Made by a program: the position numbers and the translations under genes
DNA from: Bacteroidales bacterium
Lineage (GTDB): Bacteria > Bacteroidota > Bacteroidia > Bacteroidales > UBA932
Assembly: GCA_017634595.1 (NCBI GenBank)
Contig: JAGBNC010000015.1
Span: 124,001 to 188,000 of the forward strand
Length of the DNA stretch: 64,000 nucleotides
Direction of reading: 5' to 3'
Notes under the pieces: generated by a model
Databases searched by the model: none
Told to the model about the DNA's origin: nothing
What the model saw: the letters and a program-made list of their open reading frames with translations, nothing else
Shown here: positions 18,136-28,334 of the stretch, piece by piece
Numbering within the stretch: position 1 is the stretch's first letter
Layout of the letters: the number at the start of each line of letters is the position of its first letter

Positions 18136-20423
18136 TGAGAAAGGTTTTGTCTATAGCAAGGACTGAGATCCGTATCCTGTTTACCACGCCGGTAGCCTGG
18201 ATAATGCTCATTTTCTTTGCCGTTTATTGTGCCGTAGTGTTCACGGACACGCTCGGAGCTTACGCAGCAGCGCAGGAGAATGCGGCAGGAGCAGGGCATC
18301 TCAGTTTCATAACGGAGGGACTTTTCGCCTCCAATAGTTCTGGCCTTCTGAATAAGGTTAAATCTTATCTTTTCTTCTTCATCCCGCTTGTGAGCATGGG
18401 AATGTTCCCCAAAGATGCTTCCGGCGGGGCTGCAGCTTTGCTCGGATCTTCTCCGGTGAGGCCGGTGGAAATCGTGCTCGGCAAGTATTCCGCACTGGTC
18501 GTGTATTGCCTTTCGCTCATGGCAGTGCTCGGCGTCTTTGTGCTTACCGGCTGCCTGCTCATAGATAATCCGGGTGTGCCGCTTGTGCTGGGGGGCATGC
18601 TTGGGCTCTTCCTTCTGTGCTGCACCTATGCAGCCGTGGGCCTTTTCATGTCGTCCCTTACATCATATCAGGTCGTCTCCGCCCTTAGCACTTTCGCCGC
18701 TCTGTCTGCCCTCAATTATATAGGTTCCGTAGGACAGGATATAGTGTGGGTGCGCAGAGTGACGTGGCAACTATGTATGAGCGGCCGCGTGAATGAGTTT
18801 GTGACCGGCCTTATATGCAGCGAGGATGTGATTTACTTCCTGGCGGTTTCGGCTTTCTTCGTGTTCATCACCGTGCTTCGCGCTGGGCGTATGACCACTC
18901 GCGGGAAGTTTTGGAAGACTTGTGCCGCCATTGCCGTACTCGTTGCTGTGGTGACGCTTTCTTCAGTGCCCAAACTGATGTTCTTTAAAGACACCACCGC
19001 CACCGGGAAACGCTCTATCACGGTCCCGAGCCAGGAAATCATGCGCAGGGTCGAGGGCCCGGTAGTTATGACCTCCTATGTGAACTTGCTGGACGATGCC
19101 AATCTTTATCTTGGCCTTCCGGGGCGTTTCAACGATGACAGGGCATACCTGAAGAATTACCTGCGCTTCAAGCCCGACATTAAGTTGAAGTATGTGTACT
19201 ACCGTGCCGATGCCGGCAGTCCCTCACTCGAAAAGCGTTTCCCCGGTAAGCCGTTGGAAGAGAAGGCGGTGCTGCTTGCAGATGCGTACGACGTGGACGT
19301 GCGTAAGTTTCCTCCGGTGGAGACACTCCCCGAGGCTGATTCTCTCAAGAAGGAAGGATATCGCCTAGTGCGCAAGATAACCCTTGCCGATGGTTCTTCT
19401 ACTTGGCTGAGAATGTTCGAAGACATGCAGAAGCTGCCGGAAGAGAAAGAAATTTCGGCTGCTTTCAAGCGTCTTGTTGACTCTGCCGTGCGCGTGGGCT
19501 TCAGTACCGGCCACGGCGAAAGGAGCATTGCTTCCATGTCCGACAAGTCCTACAGCATATTTGCCACCTGGCCCTGGTTCCGCCATTCGTTGGTGAACAA
19601 TGGATTCGACCCGGTGAGCATCAGATTGTCTTCCGATATCCCCTCAGATGTGTCTGTGCTTGTCATTGCTGATCCTTCCGAGCCTTTCAGCGGTGAGGAA
19701 ATGGAGCGGCTTCGCTCATTCCTGGACCGTGGCGGAAACCTGCTGTTGTGCGCCGATGCGGCTCATCGCGGAGTAGCAGATCCCGTAGCGAAACTTGTGG
19801 GAGCGAGGCTTGGAGGGGAGGTGCTTGCTTGTGCCGGCACGGACGGCTCTTCGCAGGACCTCATCCATTCGTCTTTCTCAAAAGAATCACTTGACCTCGT
19901 GCCTTCGCTCGATGAGTATGTGCGGGAAGGTTACACCGTGGCCATGCCAGGCTGCGTCGAAGTGAGCGCGGAGTCTTCTGATTATACTGCAATACCGCTC
20001 CTGTTCAGCGGTGACGATGTTTTCCCTATTGCCGGCAATCCTGATTTCGAGGCCGGGCTGGTGGCTCCTGCTGCCGGTGTGCAGGCGGGGGCGAGATGCA
20101 CCGGGCTGTGCCTCAGGCGCCAGGCAGAAGGGCGCACGCAGACCAGTATCGTACTTGGCGATTCTGATTTGTTCTCCAACAAAGAACTGCAGACGGAGCA
20201 TTATGGCAGGCAGGCTGCCAACTTCGGCTTTTTGTACGAGGCCTTCCGGCTCCTCAGTGGCGGGGAATATCCTGTCGAGACCCCCCGCCCGGAATCCACA
20301 GACAATTACCTTGCCATATCCACCCATGGGGTGCTTGTACTCAAGTGGCTGCTGATCGGCCTTTTGCCTCTGCTCATGCTGCTTGCTATGTCCGCCATAA
20401 CTTTCATCAGAAAAACCAGGTAG
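18132..20423 (+). CDS. fused GldF-GldG type ABC permease, first copy
   Basis: 763 residues. The start is placed at ATG 18132 or 18135, inside ATGATGA overlapping the ATPase stop, because MRKVLSIARTEIRILFTTP is the normal beginning of this permease type. Residues 1-270 form an ABC-2 membrane domain of about six spans. Residues about 290-700 are a periplasmic GldG/ABC_transp_aux domain (VSVLVIADPSEPFSGEEMERLRSFLDRGGNLLL), followed by one C-terminal span (LLIGLLPLLMLLAMSAITF). In Flavobacterium GldF and GldG are separate; here they are one chain. The substrate is unknown. Confidence 0.9.
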   Translation: MMRKVLSIARTEIRILFTTPVAWIMLIFFAVYCAVVFTDTLGAYAAAQENAAGAGHLSFITEGLFASNSSGLLNKVKSYLFFFIPLVSMGMFPKDASGGAAALLGSSPVRPVEIVLGKYSALVVYCLSLMAVLGVFVLTGCLLIDNPGVPLVLGGMLGLFLLCCTYAAVGLFMSSLTSYQVVSALSTFAALSALNYIGSVGQDIVWVRRVTWQLCMSGRVNEFVTGLICSEDVIYFLAVSAFFVFITVLRAGRMTTRGKFWKTCAAIAVLVAVVTLSSVPKLMFFKDTTATGKRSITVPSQEIMRRVEGPVVMTSYVNLLDDANLYLGLPGRFNDDRAYLKNYLRFKPDIKLKYVYYRADAGSPSLEKRFPGKPLEEKAVLLADAYDVDVRKFPPVETLPEADSLKKEGYRLVRKITLADGSSTWLRMFEDMQKLPEEKEISAAFKRLVDSAVRVGFSTGHGERSIASMSDKSYSIFATWPWFRHSLVNNGFDPVSIRLSSDIPSDVSVLVIADPSEPFSGEEMERLRSFLDRGGNLLLCADAAHRGVADPVAKLVGARLGGEVLACAGTDGSSQDLIHSSFSKESLDLVPSLDEYVREGYTVAMPGCVEVSAESSDYTAIPLLFSGDDVFPIAGNPDFEAGLVAPAAGVQAGARCTGLCLRRQAEGRTQTSIVLGDSDLFSNKELQTEHYGRQAANFGFLYEAFRLLSGGEYPVETPRPESTDNYLAISTHGVLVLKWLLIGLLPLLMLLAMSAITFIRKTR

Positions 20424-20425
20424 CT

Positions 20426-22651
20426 ATGAGGAAGATAAGAATCATAATGAATAATGAGCTGAAGCTCCTCTTCTGCTCCCCGATTGCATGGCTGCTGCTG
20501 GTTATTCTCTTTGTGCAGACCGGTATCTCTTTCTCCGGAGCGCTGCTTGCCATAATTCGCAGCAAGATACTGGCATACAACATGGAGAATATGTCGGGCG
20601 TTCTGTTCAGCAACGAATGGACCGGCGTGCTGGTGTCTCTGCAGTCTTACCTCTATCTTTATGTGCCGCTGCTGACCATGGGACTTGTGAGCCGCGACCG
20701 TCAGAACGGAACATCGCGACTGCTTGAGTCTTCGCCCGTCACTCCTGTACACATTGTCTTCGGCAAGTTCTTCGCCATGGCCGTATTCGGTCTTGCCTTC
20801 TTGTCCGAAGCATTCATCTTTGCCGCCATATCCTGGCCCCTTGTAGAGAATTTTGATATTCTGGCAGTGTGTACTGGTATCCTCGGCATATATCTGCTCT
20901 TCCTGGCATATTCTGCCATAGGACTTTATATGTCGTCCCTGACATCGTATCCTATTGTCGCCGCCGTAGGCACCCTTGCCGCGCTGTTCGCCATGAACCT
21001 GATTCCGCGTTTCGGGCAGGACATTCCTATCATGCGCGATATTGCGTACTGGATAGGGATTTCCGGCAGGGCCGACAGTTTCATCGCAGGTATGATATGC
21101 AGCGAGGACGTTATATACTATGTGGGGATAACCTTGTTCTTCCTCGCGCTTTGCATTTTCAGGCTGGACTCCTTCCGCACTCGTCCGGGCTTCGGGAAGT
21201 CTTTCCTGCGTCATGGCATAGCGGCTTTGCTGCTCTTCGCCGTGGCGTTTGTAAGCTCGCGTCCTGCTCTGAAGATATATGCTGATGCCACGCAGGTGAA
21301 ATCCAATACGCTTACCGTTCAGAGCCAGGAGGTGGTCTCCAAACTTGACGGCCCTCTGGAGATCACCACTTATGTAAATATCCTTGGTAAGGACGCCTAT
21401 TACGGCTATCCGCGCTACTATCTCAGCGACGTGTCGCGATTCAGCCGCTATAGCAGGTTTAAGCCGGACATCAGCTTCAAATATGTTTATTACTACCATG
21501 ATACGCCTGACGGCAAGTTCGCCTCGCGTCCGAAGTATCGTGGCATGACTACGGAAGAAATTGCCCGCTCAGTGATGAAGACCGAGCGGCTGCGGGAAAA
21601 GATATTCATAGACAGCACAGCTCTGAGAGCGCTTGATTCCGAACTTGACCTTGCATCGGAAGGCTACAATCTCTTCCGGGTCGTAAGATATGGCGGAAGG
21701 GAAGCGCGCCTGAGGATGTATGACGACATGGACAAGCATCCGGCAGAGACTGAAATCACCGCAGCCATGAAGACTCTCTTGAACGGAGCCGTGAAAGTGG
21801 GAGTACTTTCCGGTCATGGCGAGAGGGCGATTGACGCTACCGGCGAGAAGGGCCTGTACACCATGGCAGCGGAAAAGAGTTTCCGCTATTCCCTTATCAA
21901 TCAGGGATTCGAGGTGACCCCTGCGTACTGCGACAGCCTGAACGCATTCGATATTCTTGTTATCGCCGATCCGAGGGAGGACTTCAGCGAGCCGGAAATC
22001 GAAGCCCTACGGGGCTTCATTCAAGGCGGCGGAAGTTTGCTGATAGCGGCCAAGAAATACAGCCGCCAGGTGCTTGCTCCACTTTCTTCCATGCTAGGTG
22101 TCAGTTTCTCGGCAGAGACGCTCGTGGGAAGCAATCCCGAGTTGGAACCGGATCTGTGCGTGGCGGAGTTTACCCATTCTGCATGTTCGCTCACGCCCAT
22201 GATACATAGTTATAAGCATGAAGGCTATGTGGTGTGCGGCAACGGCACCCTTGCCCTTGACTGCACAGATGCTTCTTCGAAAGGCTTTACCGTGACCGAG
22301 CTTCTCCGTGCTCCGGAAGGCTGCGTAGCTTGCGCCCTCAACAGGAACATAGGTGAAACGGAACAGAGGATCATCGTTCTCGGCAATGCCGATTTCATTA
22401 CGAACGGAGAAATGATGACAACCCATACCGGCGTGAATTCAGCCAATTATGGCCTTGTGATGGAGTCCATGCGCTACCTTTCAGGCGGGGAATTCCCTGT
22501 GTATATGTACAGGCAGGCCCCGATTGACAACCACATGAGGCTACTTGACAGGTCATGGAAGAAGCCGGTGAAATATATTTTTAGGTGGATACTGCCGCTC
22601 CTGCTCTTGCTTGCCGGAGCAATATTCTTGATAAGGAGGAGAAGTAGATGA
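20426..22651 (+). CDS. fused GldF-GldG type ABC permease, second copy
   Basis: 741 residues from ATG 20426, 2 nt after the preceding stop. It is a paralogue of the first permease with the same order: N-terminal ABC-2 membrane domain (FCSPIAWLLLVILFV, then YLYVPLLTMGLVSRDRQNGTSRLLESSPV), periplasmic GldG-like domain (VKVGVLSGHGERAI, FDILVIADPREDFSEPEIEALRGF) and a final span. With one ATPase gene and two different permeases, the expected transporter is an ATPase homodimer carrying a permease heterodimer. It overlaps the first MutS-like gene by 4 bases (ATGA). Confidence 0.9.
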   Translation: MRKIRIIMNNELKLLFCSPIAWLLLVILFVQTGISFSGALLAIIRSKILAYNMENMSGVLFSNEWTGVLVSLQSYLYLYVPLLTMGLVSRDRQNGTSRLLESSPVTPVHIVFGKFFAMAVFGLAFLSEAFIFAAISWPLVENFDILAVCTGILGIYLLFLAYSAIGLYMSSLTSYPIVAAVGTLAALFAMNLIPRFGQDIPIMRDIAYWIGISGRADSFIAGMICSEDVIYYVGITLFFLALCIFRLDSFRTRPGFGKSFLRHGIAALLLFAVAFVSSRPALKIYADATQVKSNTLTVQSQEVVSKLDGPLEITTYVNILGKDAYYGYPRYYLSDVSRFSRYSRFKPDISFKYVYYYHDTPDGKFASRPKYRGMTTEEIARSVMKTERLREKIFIDSTALRALDSELDLASEGYNLFRVVRYGGREARLRMYDDMDKHPAETEITAAMKTLLNGAVKVGVLSGHGERAIDATGEKGLYTMAAEKSFRYSLINQGFEVTPAYCDSLNAFDILVIADPREDFSEPEIEALRGFIQGGGSLLIAAKKYSRQVLAPLSSMLGVSFSAETLVGSNPELEPDLCVAEFTHSACSLTPMIHSYKHEGYVVCGNGTLALDCTDASSKGFTVTELLRAPEGCVACALNRNIGETEQRIIVLGNADFITNGEMMTTHTGVNSANYGLVMESMRYLSGGEFPVYMYRQAPIDNHMRLLDRSWKKPVKYIFRWILPLLLLLAGAIFLIRRRSR

Positions 22652-23952
22652 GTGAGCATAGATTCATAAGCGATTCTCAGACGATTGAAGATCTGGCCCT
22701 TTTGAAGCGCTTCCGTAAAGACGGAGTGCTGCCGATATTCGACCGTACCGTTACTCGTAAGGCCTCGGCGCGGCTCGAAGAGATGTTCCGCACCCCTCTT
22801 GCCGATGCCGCTGAAATCAACCGCCGCAGGGCAGCCTTCGATTATTTCCGCAAGGCGGGAACGGTATTCCCATTCGATGCCGGTCAGATAGAAGATGCTT
22901 CCGGCTTTATAGGGCCTTCGGCTATAGGCTTCTTGCCCGCAGTGCTTGAAAACATCGGCTTGAAAATAAAGGGGATAATATACGGCGGAGACATTCAGGA
23001 CAGCCTTAGGCGGGCACGTCTTGCCGTTTATTCGCTGTCAGCTAAGATGCTTGAGTTCCTCAAGGGACTGCCGTCGGAGGATTGTCCTTTCGCAGAGCTG
23101 CGTGACCGTCTGCTGAAGGAGCTTCCCGACATGACATCTCCTCGAAAGAACAGTCTCGGTGATGACATCCTCCTGCGTCATGACAAGGGGGACGTACTTG
23201 CTGCAATGCTTTCGCTGATATACGACATCGACCTCTATACTGCTGTGGCCGGGGTAGCTGAAGAACGTGGTTTCTGCAGTGCCGAAGCTGTGGCGGACGG
23301 CGATGTGCTGGACATAAACGGCGTGTATCATCCGGCGCTTGAGCATCCGGTGGGGAACGACCTTAGGATGGATGCTTCCTCGAACATGCTCTTCCTTACC
23401 GGTGTGAACATGGCGGGCAAGTCCACTTTCATGAAGTCGGTTTCGATTGCCGTTTATCTTGCACATGCCGGATTCCCTGTTCCCGCCAAGTCCATGCGCT
23501 TTACGCCTATGGACGGGCTGTTTACATCCATCAATGTGTCGGACAGCATTGCATTGTCGCTCAGCCATTTCTACGCAGAAGTGCAGAGAGTCAAAGCTGT
23601 TGCACAAAAGGTGGCTTCCGGCGGGCGTTATTTTGTAGCCTTTGATGAACTTTTCAAAGGAACTAATGTCAAGGACGCCTACGACGCCACACTCGAAGTG
23701 ACGGCGGCATTTGCCGGCTTCAAGGCATGCCGCTATATAATCTCCACTCACATAACGGAAGTGGGGCAGGCGTTGAAAGAGCAGTGCCCCGGGGTGCTGT
23801 TCCGCCGTTTGTGCTCTTCTTCTTCAGGTCCTGGAGCCGTGCCGGTGTACAGTTACCGCCTTGAAGACGGGATCTCCACCGAGCGTCATGGTATGGACAT
23901 AATTCGCGCCGAACATATTCTTGAAATCCTGGGAGGGGATATTGACAGATGA
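22648..23952 (+). CDS. short MutS-like ATPase, first of a tandem pair
   Basis: 434 residues, about half the length of MutS. The C-terminal MutS domain V is intact: Walker A GVNMAGKST (252-260), the linker SLSHFYAEVQRV, Walker B FVAFDE (329-334) with LFKGTNVKDAYD, and H-loop STH (366-368). The N-terminal 230 residues resemble only the helical lever/core region; the mismatch-reading domain I is missing, so classical mismatch repair is unlikely. It overlaps both neighbours by 4 bases. The partner may be the next gene, since MutS ATPases work as dimers. The role beside an ABC exporter and SusCD is unknown. Confidence 0.88.
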   Translation: MSEHRFISDSQTIEDLALLKRFRKDGVLPIFDRTVTRKASARLEEMFRTPLADAAEINRRRAAFDYFRKAGTVFPFDAGQIEDASGFIGPSAIGFLPAVLENIGLKIKGIIYGGDIQDSLRRARLAVYSLSAKMLEFLKGLPSEDCPFAELRDRLLKELPDMTSPRKNSLGDDILLRHDKGDVLAAMLSLIYDIDLYTAVAGVAEERGFCSAEAVADGDVLDINGVYHPALEHPVGNDLRMDASSNMLFLTGVNMAGKSTFMKSVSIAVYLAHAGFPVPAKSMRFTPMDGLFTSINVSDSIALSLSHFYAEVQRVKAVAQKVASGGRYFVAFDELFKGTNVKDAYDATLEVTAAFAGFKACRYIISTHITEVGQALKEQCPGVLFRRLCSSSSGPGAVPVYSYRLEDGISTERHGMDIIRAEHILEILGGDIDR

Positions 23953-25271
23953 GCTTTATAATAGACAGACAGACGATAACGGATCTCGGAATAATGTCCG
24001 TGCCCCACGGAAAGGCGGTCGTGTCACTTTTCGGTCCGGCTCGCACGGCGGCAGGCGATGCCATGCTGCGCGAGATGATTTCGACTCCGCTCGACAACTA
24101 TGCCAGGATTTCTACGCGGGCGTCGCTGATAGAATACTTCACCTGCCACAAGACAGCCTTTCCTTTTGAAGGCGAATGGTTTGACACGGCCCACGCCTAT
24201 CTGTCCGAAGAAGATTCGCGGCAGCGCAGTTCGCTTACTGGCGGTGCTGGATTCCGAGGATGGCTTGCAAGGCTCATGAAGGCTGATACCGGTTATATAG
24301 CTGTACTTTCGGGTGCGAGGTCGGTGGCACGTATTGCACGAGCGTCCCGAGGCTTTTTAAAAAGCCTGTCTTCGGACAGTAAGCTTATTGAGCTGTGGCC
24401 GGCCCTTCCCGATATGCTGAAAGTCTCAGAAGAGCTCTGCGCGGTATTCCCGGAAGGGGAGAGATGGAGTTTCTCCAAGCTTGTGGCCACCGACGCCGCC
24501 CTTCACGGTCCGCTGGCTGACAGGGCTCTAGGGCTTCTGGATTTCCTGGGCAAGACAGACGCATGTATAAGCGTAGCGGAAGCCTCGCTTAAGCTTGGAT
24601 TCCATCGTGCAGAAGTGTTGGAAGACGGGCTTGATACGCTTGAAATCAAGGGTTTACGCCATCCGCTCCTGCAGGCTGGAGTGCCTAACGACATTCAGCT
24701 CGGTGCAGAAAAGGGGAACGTCCTTTTCCTTACAGGCGCCAATATGGCTGGAAAATCCACTCTTATGAAAGCATTGGGCATTGCCGTTTACCTTGCTCAC
24801 GTGGGATTCCCGGTGCCTGCCGAGTCCATGAGACTGTCCCTTCGGGACGGAATATGTACCGCCATCAACCTTCCGGACGACATTAGCCGCGGCTACAGCC
24901 ACTTCTACTCAGAAGTACGCCGCCTCAAGAGGGTAGCAATGCTCGCCGGCGCAGGACGCAGGATGCTGGTAATATTTGATGAGTTGTTCAGGGGCACCAA
25001 TGTCAAGGACGCTTATGACGGTACGCTCGAGGTGGTTAAGCGCTTTGCCCGGATACCTTCGTCTATCTTCCTAGTCTCTACGCACATAGTAGAGGTTGCG
25101 GAAGCCCTGAAGAAGGATTCGGGGAACATCTCTTATTGCTATCTTCCCACGGTGATGCACGGCAACAAGCCCGAATACACCTATAAGCTGGAAGAAGGAG
25201 TCTCGTCCGACAGGCACGGGCGCCTTATCATACGTAACGAAGGTCTTTTAGACATACTGAAATCAAGATGA
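23949..25271 (+). CDS. short MutS-like ATPase, second of a tandem pair
   Basis: 440 residues, paralogous to the preceding gene. Walker A is GANMAGKST (263-271), Walker B is LVIFDE (340-345) followed by LFRGTNVKDAYD, and the H-loop is STH (377-379). As in its partner there is no mismatch-recognition domain or Smr nuclease domain. The ATPase parts align closely while the N-terminal halves have diverged, which fits a heterodimer. It overlaps the SusC gene by 4 bases (ATGA), so a cytoplasmic ATPase is translationally coupled to an outer-membrane protein. Confidence 0.88.
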   Translation: MSFIIDRQTITDLGIMSVPHGKAVVSLFGPARTAAGDAMLREMISTPLDNYARISTRASLIEYFTCHKTAFPFEGEWFDTAHAYLSEEDSRQRSSLTGGAGFRGWLARLMKADTGYIAVLSGARSVARIARASRGFLKSLSSDSKLIELWPALPDMLKVSEELCAVFPEGERWSFSKLVATDAALHGPLADRALGLLDFLGKTDACISVAEASLKLGFHRAEVLEDGLDTLEIKGLRHPLLQAGVPNDIQLGAEKGNVLFLTGANMAGKSTLMKALGIAVYLAHVGFPVPAESMRLSLRDGICTAINLPDDISRGYSHFYSEVRRLKRVAMLAGAGRRMLVIFDELFRGTNVKDAYDGTLEVVKRFARIPSSIFLVSTHIVEVAEALKKDSGNISYCYLPTVMHGNKPEYTYKLEEGVSSDRHGRLIIRNEGLLDILKSR

Positions 25272-28200
25272 AGAGAATCTTTTATATAATAGTTTCGCTG
25301 CTGTTTTTGCTGTCAATACCGCCTCTGGCGGCGCAGAATAAAGGCGGAATGGTCTCGGGAACGGTTACGGACAAGCTGAACGGGGATCCTTTGCCCGGTG
25401 TGCTCATCGTATTCGAATCTCATAGCTGGGGAGTCATGACCGATTCTGAAGGGCATTACAGCATCCGCCGCCCGGAAGGTGGCGGTGAACTGGTATTCTC
25501 CTTGATGGGCTTTGAAACCAAAAAGGTTAAGATTACCAATCAGTCCGCACTCAATGTTGCGCTTGTAGAAGCGCAGGAGACCCTCAACGAGGTGGTCGTG
25601 ACAGGCTATTCGCCCATCAGGAAGGAGGGCTTTTCAGGCAACGCCACCCGCGTTACCAAGGATGAACTTGCAGCGGTGAACCCAAACAACCTGGTCTCCG
25701 CGCTGCAGTCTTTCGATCCGTCGTTCCGCTTGGCGGAGAACCTTGTGAACGGTTCCAACCCTAATTCTCTTCCCGAGTTTTCCCTGAGAGGACAGACCAG
25801 CGCGGTCCTGGATGTCACGGACGTGTCGCGCCAGTCCCTCGTGGGAACTTCCAACATGCCTATTTTCATACTGGACGGCTTCGAAGTTGATATAGAGAAG
25901 ATTTATGACCTCGACCCTTCACGTATTCACAGTATAAGCATTTTGAAAGATGCCGCTGCTACTGCTTTCTATGGCTCCCGTGCTGCAAACGGCGTGATAG
26001 TGATAGAATTGCGTGCCCCGGAAGCGGGTCGCTTGAGGGTGACTTACAACGGGTCGCTTCAATTCGAGGTACCTGATCTATCGTCGTACAATCTAATGAA
26101 CGCCAAAGAGAAACTTGAAGCGGAGAGCCTGTCGGGTGTCTATGATTATCCTGAACCCTCTATTTCCCAATATTCCAACGGCTATTATGCCCGTATGAAC
26201 AACATAATAAGGGGGATAGATACTTACTGGCTCTCCATGAGCCTACGTACCGGCGTTAAGCAGAGGCACTCAGTATATGTGGACGGCGGTGAGCAGGATG
26301 TTCGCTGGGGCGTGTCGATGGACGGCAACTTGCACAACGGTGTCATGCAGTTGTCTTCCCGTACAGTGATGGGTGCGGGCTTCTATATCGACTACCGCGT
26401 GGGCAAGGTCCAGATCAAGAACAAGGCCAATTTTACCTACAGGAAGTCCAACGACGTGCCTTTCAATAACTTCGGAGATTACTCCCACCTCCAGCCATAT
26501 CTTTCGCCCTACAACGAGGACGGCAGTTATGCCCGTTCGCTTGAAGCTCTGCCGGGCTATGCCTGGTCGCTGGTGAACCCGCTTTACGAGCTGCATAACT
26601 ACAAGAGCTACGACACTTCCTACCATCAGGAAATTGTTGACAATCTGCTGGTTAACTGGAACATAGTCAGGGGGCTGAAGCTCCGTTTGCAGAGTTCCGC
26701 CACCATTACCGAGGACGGTTCCGATACATTCAAGGACCCAGGGTCTGCATCGTTCGGCAATTCCTCCCTGTCGCTTTCCGGTACCAAGAACACCGGGTAC
26801 GGGAGAGGCTATCTGATAGACGGTACCCTGCAGCTTATGTACAACCAGACTATTGATAAGCACAATATCAACGCCAACCTTTCCGCTAACCTCCGCTCGT
26901 CGGACAACAGCAGGGAGTCAGCTTCCTACAGGGGCTTCCCAGGAGGCGACCTGACCGGAGTGAACCATGCTTCAGAAATAATCGGCAAACCAGTTCGTAC
27001 GGATGACAAGAGCCGTCTGCTTGGTTTCCTCCTGACCGGCAACTACACTTGGGGAGACATCTATTTCGGAGATCTCACCGGCAGAGTTGATGGCGCTTCT
27101 GCTTTCGGCAGCAAGAACCGCTGGTCGCTGTTCTGGTCTGTCGGAGCGGGTATCAACATCCACAATTACTCATTCCTCAAAGACAACAAGGTGCTGTCAA
27201 CCCTCAAGTTGCGCGGCTCCTACGGGCTTACGGGCAAGACCAACATCTCCCAATATTCTGCACTTAACCTGTACGACCTGCAGCCCCAGTGGTTCCCCAC
27301 GGGATATGGAGTGTTCTTGTCGCAGATGGGCAATCCCGACCTCAGGTGGGAACGCACTTACCAGCTGGACTTTGGTGCTGAAATAGGACTTTGGAGAGAC
27401 AGGGTATATCTGAAGGCGTCACGTTACCATGAGCGTACAGTGGACCTCATCACTGACTTCGCCTTGCCGTCATCGTCCGGATTCACTTCACGTAAGCAGA
27501 ACATGGGTGTGGTACAGAACGTGGGTACTGAGCTCGACCTTCGCGTACGTGCATATCAGGACAAGGATTTCCTAGTCACCGTATTCGGCAGTTTTGCCAG
27601 CAACAAGAATACCGTAGTGGAGATCTCCGAGGCTATGGAGGCATACAACAAAAAGGTTGAGGAGTTGTTCAAGGACTTCAACCCCTCTTCTTCGAGTTCC
27701 GCCGAATTCGCCCGTCCCTATCTTAAGTATTATGAGGGTGCATCCATGACTGCCATAGCCGGTATGCGTTCACTGGGCATCAGTCCTTCCAACGGAAAGG
27801 AAATATATCTGCGGCCCAACGGCGAGCCCACCGACAAATGGTCTGCAAGTGACTGGGTCGTGATCGGCGACACGGCACCCAAGGGCCAGGGTTCCTTCGG
27901 CGCCAGCTTCAGCTGGAAGAAGCTTACCCTGTATTCCACATTCCTCTACCATTTCGGTGGCGACGCCTACAACTCCACCCTCGTGAACTATGTGGAGAAT
28001 GTCAATATGGCAAGAGACAATGTGGATCGCCGCGTGCTGCTGGACAGGTGGCAGAAGCCTGGCGATGTGACGACCCTTAAGGACATCCGCGACAGGAATG
28101 TAACCACCGGATCCACCTCGCGCTTCATCCAGAAGGATAACACCCTGCAGATGAGCGCCCTTACGCTGTCCTACGATATGGATCCGCAGTTCCTCAAAAA

Positions 28201-28333
28201 GCTGCATGTCTCTATGTGCCGCCTTTCCCTGACGGCGAACGATGTGTTCTACGCTTCCACCATACGCAGGGAGCGCGGACTTTCATATCCCTTCGCCCGT
28301 TCTTTTAGTTTTTCACTTAATTTGTCGTTCTGA
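25268..28333 (+). CDS. SusC/RagA-type TonB-dependent outer-membrane transporter
   Basis: 1021 residues with a signal peptide (IVSLLFLLSIPPLAAQ). An N-terminal carboxypeptidase-regulatory-like domain (GTVTDKLNGDPLPGVLIVFES) is followed by the TonB-box region LNEVVVTGY, the plug (SLRGQTSAV, PIFILDGFEV, SISILKDAAATAFYGSRAANGVIVI) and a 22-strand barrel ending in SFSFSLNLSF. It pairs with the SusD lipoprotein directly downstream. No glycosidase or peptidase in the operon reveals the ligand. Unlike polysaccharide loci, no sigma/anti-sigma pair or hybrid sensor is adjacent. Confidence 0.95.
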   Translation: MKRIFYIIVSLLFLLSIPPLAAQNKGGMVSGTVTDKLNGDPLPGVLIVFESHSWGVMTDSEGHYSIRRPEGGGELVFSLMGFETKKVKITNQSALNVALVEAQETLNEVVVTGYSPIRKEGFSGNATRVTKDELAAVNPNNLVSALQSFDPSFRLAENLVNGSNPNSLPEFSLRGQTSAVLDVTDVSRQSLVGTSNMPIFILDGFEVDIEKIYDLDPSRIHSISILKDAAATAFYGSRAANGVIVIELRAPEAGRLRVTYNGSLQFEVPDLSSYNLMNAKEKLEAESLSGVYDYPEPSISQYSNGYYARMNNIIRGIDTYWLSMSLRTGVKQRHSVYVDGGEQDVRWGVSMDGNLHNGVMQLSSRTVMGAGFYIDYRVGKVQIKNKANFTYRKSNDVPFNNFGDYSHLQPYLSPYNEDGSYARSLEALPGYAWSLVNPLYELHNYKSYDTSYHQEIVDNLLVNWNIVRGLKLRLQSSATITEDGSDTFKDPGSASFGNSSLSLSGTKNTGYGRGYLIDGTLQLMYNQTIDKHNINANLSANLRSSDNSRESASYRGFPGGDLTGVNHASEIIGKPVRTDDKSRLLGFLLTGNYTWGDIYFGDLTGRVDGASAFGSKNRWSLFWSVGAGINIHNYSFLKDNKVLSTLKLRGSYGLTGKTNISQYSALNLYDLQPQWFPTGYGVFLSQMGNPDLRWERTYQLDFGAEIGLWRDRVYLKASRYHERTVDLITDFALPSSSGFTSRKQNMGVVQNVGTELDLRVRAYQDKDFLVTVFGSFASNKNTVVEISEAMEAYNKKVEELFKDFNPSSSSSAEFARPYLKYYEGASMTAIAGMRSLGISPSNGKEIYLRPNGEPTDKWSASDWVVIGDTAPKGQGSFGASFSWKKLTLYSTFLYHFGGDAYNSTLVNYVENVNMARDNVDRRVLLDRWQKPGDVTTLKDIRDRNVTTGSTSRFIQKDNTLQMSALTLSYDMDPQFLKKLHVSMCRLSLTANDVFYASTIRRERGLSYPFARSFSFSLNLSF

Positions 28334-28334
28334 T

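Noticed and set aside
20306-21499. A 397-codon antisense frame across the second ABC permease
   Set aside because: Its composition (many Gln, His, Arg) is typical of the reverse strand of a real gene, and the plus-strand frame has clear domains.
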